From NCBI GenBank assembly GCA_937894105.1, contig CALCTI010000252.1, forward strand, positions 1 to 6,892: a stretch of 6,892 nucleotides of DNA. The letters are read 5' to 3'. Within the stretch, counting starts at the first letter, position 1, and each line of letters starts with the position of its first letter. The notes under the pieces are model-generated. The model saw nothing but the letters and a program-made list of their open reading frames with translations, was not told the origin of the DNA and ran no database searches. Made by a program: the position numbers and the translations under genes. Of the stretch, positions 5,453-6,892 are shown piece by piece. This DNA is from an uncultured cyanobacterium. GTDB taxonomy: Bacteria; Cyanobacteriota; Cyanobacteriia; CACIAM-69d.

Positions 5453-6253
5453 GCCAGTGTAAATTCCTGGGCGTACCTCTTTGCCAGGAATTTGTACATT
5501 TTTGACTTTGCCAGACAGCACATCGCTAATGGCTCGCCAATAGTCAGGCACTTTACCGATGTCCACCCACTCAAAGTCCATGGAGGTGCCATAAAAGGGA
5601 GCACCCATTTCCACTAATTTCGGAAACAGGTCACCCCCAATGTCGAATTCTTCGCCAGGGGGAATGTAGTCGAAGATTTCTGGCTCGAAAATGTAAATGC
5701 CGGTGTTGATATCGGTGCTTAGGGACTCTAAAACGGACGGTTTCTCTTGAAATGCTTTAATTCTGCCGTCGTCATCGGTAACCACTACGCCGTAACTGGG
5801 CACATCTTCTTTCGGTACGGACTTCATAACAATGGTTGCCAAGGATCCCTTTTCCCGGTGAAATTTCACGGCGGCGGTTAGGTCCAGGTCAATCAGGGCG
5901 TCACCGCAGAGCACCACAAAGGTGTCGTCAAAGAAAGGATTAAAGTCCTGGATACGGCGCATGCCTCCGGCGGATCCCAGGGCTTTTCCAATCAGCTCCC
6001 CATCTTCCACGTGCCCCTCAAAGGAATAGCCAATTTCTACGCCAAAGCGCTGACCATCGCGGAAATAGTCTTCGATTTCCTTCGCTAGGTGGCTCACATT
6101 CACCATGATTTGGTCAAAGCCGTGTTGACGCAGTAGCTCTAGCAAAAATTCCATCACGGGCTTTTGCAAGATGGGAATTAGGGGCTTGGGAATCGTGAAG
6201 GTGATGGGTCGCACCCGGGTGCCGCGTCCGGCAGCAAGAATCATGGCTTTCAT
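5450..6253 (-). CDS. Catalytic half of mannose-1-phosphate guanylyltransferase-like protein
   Basis: Nucleotidyltransferase domain (NDP-sugar pyrophosphorylase, GT-A-like fold) that would join a sugar 1-phosphate with an NTP to give an NDP-sugar and pyrophosphate. Relatives in cyanobacteria are annotated as mannose-1-phosphate guanylyltransferase, for GDP-mannose used in glycans, but nucleotide and sugar specificity cannot be read here. Motifs counted from Met at 6253: AAGRGTRVRP (7-16) and KP (23-24) for nucleotide binding, LGSAGG (92-97), metal-binding GD (117-118), FQEKP (168-172), NTG (183-185) and EWVDIG (228-233). The chain stops after residue 267 at TGA, just before the beta-helix domain. 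I chose ATG 6253: it gives the family start MKAMILAAG, AGGAG (6266-6270) lies 12 bases upstream, and the promoter at 6287-6315 predicts a transcript start near 6280. The longer in-frame ATG at 6283 would lie at or before that start. Confidence 0.85.
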   Translation of the reverse strand: MKAMILAAGRGTRVRPITFTIPKPLIPILQKPVMEFLLELLRQHGFDQIMVNVSHLAKEIEDYFRDGQRFGVEIGYSFEGHVEDGELIGKALGSAGGMRRIQDFNPFFDDTFVVLCGDALIDLDLTAAVKFHREKGSLATIVMKSVPKEDVPSYGVVVTDDDGRIKAFQEKPSVLESLSTDINTGIYIFEPEIFDYIPPGEEFDIGGDLFPKLVEMGAPFYGTSMDFEWVDIGKVPDYWRAISDVLSGKVKNVQIPGKEVRPGIYTG

Positions 6254-6286
6254 GTGGCGTTTTTTCTCCTGAGGATGCCTCATTCC

Positions 6287-6315
6287 ATTAAAAAGTCCTA
6301 GACACAGAGTATCAA
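6287..6315 (-). promoter_or_regulatory. Near-consensus sigma-70-type promoter for the nucleotidyltransferase
   Basis: On the minus strand TTGATA (6310-6315, five of six to TTGACA) and TTTAAT (6287-6292, five of six to TATAAT) are separated by exactly 17 bases. Transcription would begin near 6280, leaving a leader of about 27 bases before ATG 6253. This is the best promoter match I see in the window. Confidence 0.6.
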
Positions 6316-6623
6316 GCTGGGTTTTTCGGGGATGGCATAAGTTTCAATTGTTTGAAGGGAGTTTTTAATAAGGCGTATTTTAAGATCTTGTCTTTCCTAG
6401 GACTGTCACCAATCCAACCTACAGCTCAATAGCTACGAGGGTTTCAGCCCCTAGAATTTCTTATTGAAAAGGGCGCGCACTTCTACCTGCCCCATGGGGT
6501 TTGCCATCCCCTAGCTTGGTTTTTAGGGCGTGCTCATCTCTCCCTGCTTTGTAAAGCGTCTCAAGTTAAATCGATAACACGCCCTCAGAATTTACGATGG
6601 GGGCGATGTTTGGGGGTTAGGCA
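6316..6623. other. Intergenic region between divergent genes
   Basis: No gene is apparent. Beyond the nucleotidyltransferase promoter it holds a TTCAA-TTGT-TTGAA palindrome (6343-6356), a perfect 10-bp palindrome CCCCATGGGG (6490-6499) and a 61-bp inverted-repeat segment (6525-6585). The last bases before 6624 are G-rich. A four-codon ATG frame (6606-6620) ends in TAG just before the next gene, in the same frame. A weak promoter for that gene may be TTGTAA near 6549 with GATAAC near 6573. Confidence 0.5.
6525..6585. repeat. 61-bp segment bounded by inverted repeats
   Basis: AGGGCGTG (6525-6532) and its exact reverse complement CACGCCCT (6578-6585) bound a 45-base interior. Reading both ends inward, similarity continues weakly (AGGGCGTGCTCATC against AGGGCGTGTTATCG). 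Ends of this kind resemble terminal inverted repeats of insertion sequences or MITEs, but there is no clean target-site duplication and no transposase. A simple long-loop hairpin is an alternative. Confidence 0.35.
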
Positions 6624-6892
6624 ATGGCAATAGCGATCGCCTGGGGGGAGATAGCGGAGCTGTACGCAAAGCTAGTGGGGGGCGCTGCGTTGGGGGTGGT
6701 GCTGGGGCGAATTTTACCGGCGGCGGTGCCAAGGGGGGTGGGGTGGTTTTTATTTTGGGTTGGGGTGCCCATTAGCTGCGTTGCCTTTATCCGTCGAGCA
6801 GATCTCAGCGGAGGGGCTCTCGTGGCAGTGGGGGCGGCATGGCTGGCGATTGGCATCGCGGCGATTTCGCCGGCGATTTGGTTATTGGGAAC
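6624..6892 (+). CDS. Membrane protein, probably AEC-family permease (partial)
   Basis: The gene runs off the right edge; 89 codons are visible. The product opens MAIAIAWGEIAELYAKLVGG and is strongly hydrophobic, with likely membrane segments at about residues 18-36, 41-56 and 69-88. The stretch LGRILPAAVPRGVGWFLFWV followed by GVPISCVAFIRRADLSGG resembles the N-terminus of cyanobacterial AEC (auxin efflux carrier-like) permeases, where LGRxLP, FWVGVP and ADLSG recur. AEC proteins are integral inner-membrane transporters; no substrate can be inferred. The in-frame TAG at 6618-6620 makes ATG 6624 the earliest start. Ribosome-binding sequence is weak (GGGGGTTAGG). A HIP1 octamer overlaps codons 4-6. 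The coding strand is very rich in G runs. The family call rests on a short fragment. Confidence 0.6.
   Translation, partial: MAIAIAWGEIAELYAKLVGGAALGVVLGRILPAAVPRGVGWFLFWVGVPISCVAFIRRADLSGGALVAVGAAWLAIGIAAISPAIWLLG

Noticed and set aside
5330..5617. Plus-strand open frame across the split nucleotidyltransferase
   Set aside because: It crosses the domain junction antisense and resembles no protein family; it does not explain the TGA.
6254..6283. Longer N-terminus (ATG 6283) for the nucleotidyltransferase
   Set aside because: The extra ten residues are charged and absent from the family start; they include the ribosome-binding site and lie at the predicted transcript start.
6617..6856. Minus-strand open frame at the right edge
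   Set aside because: Ala/Pro/Thr-rich shadow of the plus-strand membrane-protein gene, which has a membrane-protein pattern and recognisable motifs.
1..6892. CRISPR array, tRNA, rRNA or phage/defence module
   Set aside because: No regularly spaced repeats, no cloverleaf with anticodon arm or conserved rRNA segments, and no nuclease, integrase or toxin motifs in any supported frame.

Overview
The window looks like chromosomal DNA from a cyanobacterium. The octamer GCGATCGC (HIP1, the hallmark repeat of many cyanobacterial genomes) occurs at least nine times in 6.9 kb. Several gene products also belong to families typical of cyanobacteria: Ycf35/DUF1257, DUF2997, a single-cluster 4Fe-4S ferredoxin with EPELGG motifs, and a saccharopine dehydrogenase-like oxidoreductase. 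I cannot name the species. Base composition varies: sampled 60-base lines run about 37-58% GC in murQ and about 60% or more in the oxidoreductase gene, and the right edge is also very G-rich.

Layout, left to right. Positions 57-99 hold a strong, probably bidirectional terminator that closes murQ and possibly an off-window gene. Four minus-strand genes follow, transcribed right to left: DUF2997 (2429-2641), Ycf35/DUF1257 (1821-2207), a 4Fe-4S ferredoxin (1121-1561) and murQ (153-1103). Ferredoxin and murQ are 17 bases apart and probably co-transcribed. The DUF2997, Ycf35 and ferredoxin genes sit 220-260 bases apart, with terminator-like hairpins between them. A promoter overlapped by a Fur-box-like palindrome lies just upstream of the DUF2997 gene. 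A divergent oxidoreductase gene (2938-3978, plus strand) ends at a 20-bp perfect-stem terminator shared with a convergent minus-strand gene (4092-4754). That gene encodes an unrecognised membrane and coiled-coil protein.

The right part holds a sugar-1-phosphate nucleotidyltransferase gene on the minus strand, with a near-consensus promoter. One in-frame TGA (5450-5452) splits it exactly between the catalytic domain and the left-handed beta-helix domain, and both halves look intact. A divergent, truncated plus-strand gene at the right edge (6624 onward) encodes a membrane protein resembling AEC-family permeases. Between them lies a 61-bp inverted-repeat segment that may be a relic of a mobile element.

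Functionally the window mixes cell-envelope metabolism (MurQ for recycling of N-acetylmuramic acid; the nucleotidyltransferase for nucleotide-sugar supply) with a small, possibly iron-responsive group around a ferredoxin and Ycf35. The points most worth a second look are the in-frame TGA, the Fur-like operator, and the ferredoxin-murQ pairing. I found no unmistakable new multi-gene system.
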